DNA of 37,188 nt from Chromera velia (Eukaryota; Sar; Chromeraceae). The position numbers and the translations under genes were made by a program. The stretch covers positions 1 through 37,188 of the forward strand of contig JAHBMJ010001006.1 of assembly GCA_018398765.1 (NCBI GenBank), written 5' to 3'. Under the pieces are notes generated by a model that was given only the letters and a program-made list of their open reading frames with translations, was not told where the DNA came from and searched no databases. Positions 35,337-37,188 of the stretch are shown here, one piece after another. Each line of letters begins with the position of its first letter. The first letter of the stretch is position 1.

Positions 35337-35800
35337 CGCGCGCGTGCGTGCAGAGCTGACCCGCGACAATGTGATCGGGACGGACCTGAAGAAGGTGGAC
35401 AAGATGCTGAAGAATCTGGACCTCTGGCAGTCAGTCGGTCAAGCCCTCAGTGAATGGGAAGGAAGTCGATGGAGGCATTTGAGCATCAGAAGAACTGCAA
35501 AGGCACTTGAATGAAAATTTCCAAGCTCTTATGGGTATGGAATTCCGCATACTGGTTTGCTGCGATATTTCACTATACGGGGTATTCGATCTGTCTGTCT
35601 TTTTCCGTTTTCTTTCTTTTGTCCACTTTTCCCGCTCCCCCGTGTCTGAGGTTGCAACGGGCACAGAGGATTCTATCTCCGCGTTCTCTGTGGGTGAGTG
35701 TCTTTCCATTTGTCTGTTTCTCCGTCTGTGCAGGGCCTGCAGCAAGCTGACACCAGCTGCGAAAAGGAATCGGTTGCTGCTGTACATCCGCTACGGCTAA
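31211..35800 (+). CDS. FHA-RING E3 ubiquitin ligase, RNF8/CHFR-like
   Basis: Ten exons join in phase: 31211-31242, 31367-31697, 31908-32639, 33003-33069, 33365-33461, 33657-33778, 34189-34256, 34798-34888, 35354-35429, 35734-35800 (TAA), 560 residues. Residues ~12-121 form an FHA phosphothreonine-binding domain (TTFGRG, LSRTQAK, a Trp-containing strand, NGNRVN, LSPGDEVQFGP). Residues 122-365 are a long low-complexity region rich in Glu, Arg and Gly, with one predicted coiled coil (LRVLREHQALLEEELKRA). A C3HC4 RING follows, with ligands C372, C375, C387, H389, C392, C395, C407 and C410. The KCKNVDSLIERTL segment directly after it resembles the post-RING helix of RNF8. FHA plus RING defines ligases that read phosphorylation, as RNF8 does in DNA-damage signalling and CHFR at the mitotic checkpoint. 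A Lys-rich region and a helical C-terminus (LTRDNVIGTDLKKVD...) complete it. The FHA and RING calls are firm; which of the two pathways applies is not known. Exon 1 is the weakest join. Confidence 0.85.
34257..34326. repeat. GTCT tetranucleotide repeats at the start of FHA-RING intron 7
   Basis: The intron starts at its donor with GTCTGTCT units, continues through GTCTGTCTGAAG and a second block of GTCT and CAGT units to about 34325. As in the GGT-like intron 9, the donor merges with a tandem repeat. Confidence 0.8.
35155..35351. repeat. TG, GTGA and CG alternating purine-pyrimidine tract
   Basis: Two TG blocks (about 35156-35215 and 35275-35329) flank a GTGA/GTGG stretch, and the second passes into a CG run (35329-35344). 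The tract ends at the TGCGTGCAG acceptor of FHA-RING exon 9. Alternating TG and CG sequence is the classic composition for Z-DNA. Confidence 0.9.
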
Positions 35801-36599
35801 TCCTCTTTTCTTTCCTTCCGACCGGGTCGTTGGACTCGTGTTGTGAGCCTCTCTTTGCGCGCAATCGTGAAGGGATCGGTGTTTTTTTTGTTGTGAGGCA
35901 GAAGGGGGGGAAGGGAACCGGGGAATATCGCAGGGACGGAATGGGTGTGCTTTTGCATGGAGGAAGGTTCAGATGCAGGCAGACCTGGCTCGGTTGTCTG
36001 TGTGAGAGCATGTGCATGGGAGGCAGCGCGGGCCTTCCTGCAATTTATTCCTTCGCGAGGGAGCATTTCGACACATGCATGGCCAACGCTACTCGAACAC
36101 CACGTTCGGGGATTCAGCTTTTATCTCAGCGCATACAATTCACTGGATGAACCTCAGCGTACATGTGAAGCTAGTATACATATGAACATTTCAGTTGTAG
36201 ACTTAATTATAATTTCTAATGATATGTTAACTCGGAGTCGATCGTGAAAACAAAAACCGTATCTATGTATACACCTAGTGATAAACCCTAATCTCTACAG
36301 ACCAGCGAAGGTCTATGTGGAGATACAGGTTATCTTGGAGTTCACAGATTATAATTTTGTTCATACATGGTCCCTTGTTCAAGTCCACTTCTCAGCTAAG
36401 ATCAAACCATTACTTCTGATCGATCTCCGATTTGATTGCATGCATTCTTGCTTGCATGCATTTCAGTTGCTGGAGCCGGTTGGGGCCGTCATGAAGTGCG
36501 CGTGCCCTGCCGGTTGGGGCCGTCAGGAACTGTCTTTCTTGCTCATGCCATTATATGCTTGACGCAGCGACTCAGGCTTTAAGTTGGTTCACAACACAC
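35801..36599. other. Gene-free stretch, probably including a retrotransposon LTR
   Basis: No gene is supported. Composition becomes AT-rich between about 36160 and 36450. A 17-bp direct repeat (GCCGGTTGGGGCCGTCA, 36475-36491 and 36509-36525) lies near the right end. If the copia-type element continues to the left, its 3' LTR would start at 36600 (minus strand, TGTGTGTTG) and extend into this stretch; its far end cannot be fixed. Confidence 0.35.
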
Positions 36600-36600
36600 A

Positions 36601-36642
36601 TTCTTTTCTTTTTCTTTTCTGTTCGTTCTTTCTTTCTTTCAA
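36601..36642 (-). repeat. Purine-rich tract, candidate retrotransposon polypurine tract
   Basis: On the minus strand this reads as GAAA and AAGA units and is directly followed by TGTGTGTTG at 36600. A purine tract immediately before a TG that opens an LTR is the expected arrangement downstream of the copia pol gene, which ends at 36682. Confidence 0.4.
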
Positions 36643-36681
36643 AATAAAAAACAGTTGAATACACAACACAGTTCAAAAAGG

Positions 36682-37188
36682 TTATAACACAAAGGCATGC
36701 GGAACAGGGGCGGGATCACACGAGGGACGAGGGGAAAGGGTGGTGAAGAAGGGGAGGAGAAGGGAAGTGGACATGGGCTTGGTTAACGGATCAGCCACAT
36801 TCTCCTCTGAGGGCACAAAGGAGAGGCGGACTGAGGCGGCTTCGAACGCGTCGCGAAGGGAGAGAGTGTGAAGAACGAGCGTGTGAGGGGAACGTTCTAA
36901 CACTCCCAGCTGGAGGGATTCAATAACTGACAGGAGAGCACGTTCAGTCGGTCGGGGCATCTCGCTGGAGACGAGCTTCAGAAGGTCGTCAGAATCAACC
37001 TTGACGTCTGATACGACGCCTGGTTTCCAGACGCAACGGAGGGCTGGCAGAAGACACTCCAAGAAATCGACTAAGTCGTGAGCTGCATACAGCTCGGCTC
37101 TTGTGGACGAGCGGGCAACACGCTGCTGGGAAAACGCGCGCCAATGCAAGACTGCAGAGCCGAGGCTAATTAGCCACCCGGTCTGAGG
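36682..37188 (-). CDS. Ty1/copia-type retrotransposon RNase H, 3' end of pol (partial)
   Basis: The minus-strand frame enters from beyond the right edge of the window and ends at TAA (36682), leaving 168 codons. The motifs are those of the copia RNase H: GWLISLGSAVLHWRAFSQQ, then VARSSTRAELYAAHD (the SS-x-x-E-x-x-A block), an Asp in VKVDSDDLLKL, and FVPSEENVADPLTKPM, matching the conserved ADxLTK end of copia polyproteins. RNase H removes the RNA strand during cDNA synthesis. The frame is open throughout, so this could be a fairly recent copy; integrase and reverse transcriptase would lie to the right, outside the window. Confidence 0.85.
   Translation of the reverse strand, partial: PQTGWLISLGSAVLHWRAFSQQRVARSSTRAELYAAHDLVDFLECLLPALRCVWKPGVVSDVKVDSDDLLKLVSSEMPRPTERALLSVIESLQLGVLERSPHTLVLHTLSLRDAFEAASVRLSFVPSEENVADPLTKPMSTSLLLPFFTTLSPRPSCDPAPVPHAFVL

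Overview
The window is nuclear DNA from an intron-rich microbial eukaryote. Spliceosomal introns with GT...AG ends, long microsatellites, AT-rich intergenic islands and a Ty1/copia-type retroelement tail rule out a prokaryote or organelle. The gene set is a RUS/DUF647 protein, a gamma-glutamyltransferase-like enzyme, a membrane-anchored subtilisin, an FHA-RING ligase and a BTB protein. With dense short exons and extreme simple repeats, this fits an alveolate alga such as a chromerid (Chromera-like); that placement is inference, not proof. I built the gene models by hand, joining exons only where reading phase, splice sites and protein-family similarity agreed.

Layout, left to right. 1-1.6 kb: microsatellites, no gene. 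1.62-2.14 kb (-): a small single-pass membrane protein. 2.91-6.81 kb (+): a four-exon BTB protein with an in-frame TAG in the model and a 1.6 kb intron that is mostly polypyrimidine microsatellite. 6.8-9.3 kb: AT-rich intergenic DNA with a short terminal-inverted-repeat element. 9.4-10.8 kb (-): exon-like fragments, one resembling the C-terminus of an SGNH hydrolase. 11.14-13.13 kb (+): three-exon subtilisin-family protease with signal peptide, propeptide, complete catalytic triad and a C-terminal membrane anchor. 13.1-16.4 kb: no gene; contains a 379-bp foldback element. 16.43-19.56 kb (-): seven-exon RUS (DUF647) protein. 20.16-26.93 kb (+): eighteen-exon gamma-glutamyltransferase-like enzyme, divergent from the RUS gene. 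26.9-28.1 kb: AT-rich intergenic DNA. 28.14-30.40 kb (-): intronless 753-residue orphan, divergent from 31.21-35.80 kb (+), a ten-exon FHA-RING protein of RNF8/CHFR type. 36.1-37.19 kb (-): the 3' end of a Ty1/copia-type retrotransposon running off the window.

The genes do not form an obvious pathway. The most unusual sequence-level property is the splice donor: 14 of 37 modelled introns begin GTCAGT and none begins GTAAGT. I found no clearly new multi-gene system; the points most worth following are the donor bias, the TAG inside the BTB gene, the intronless orphan and the two foldback/TIR elements.
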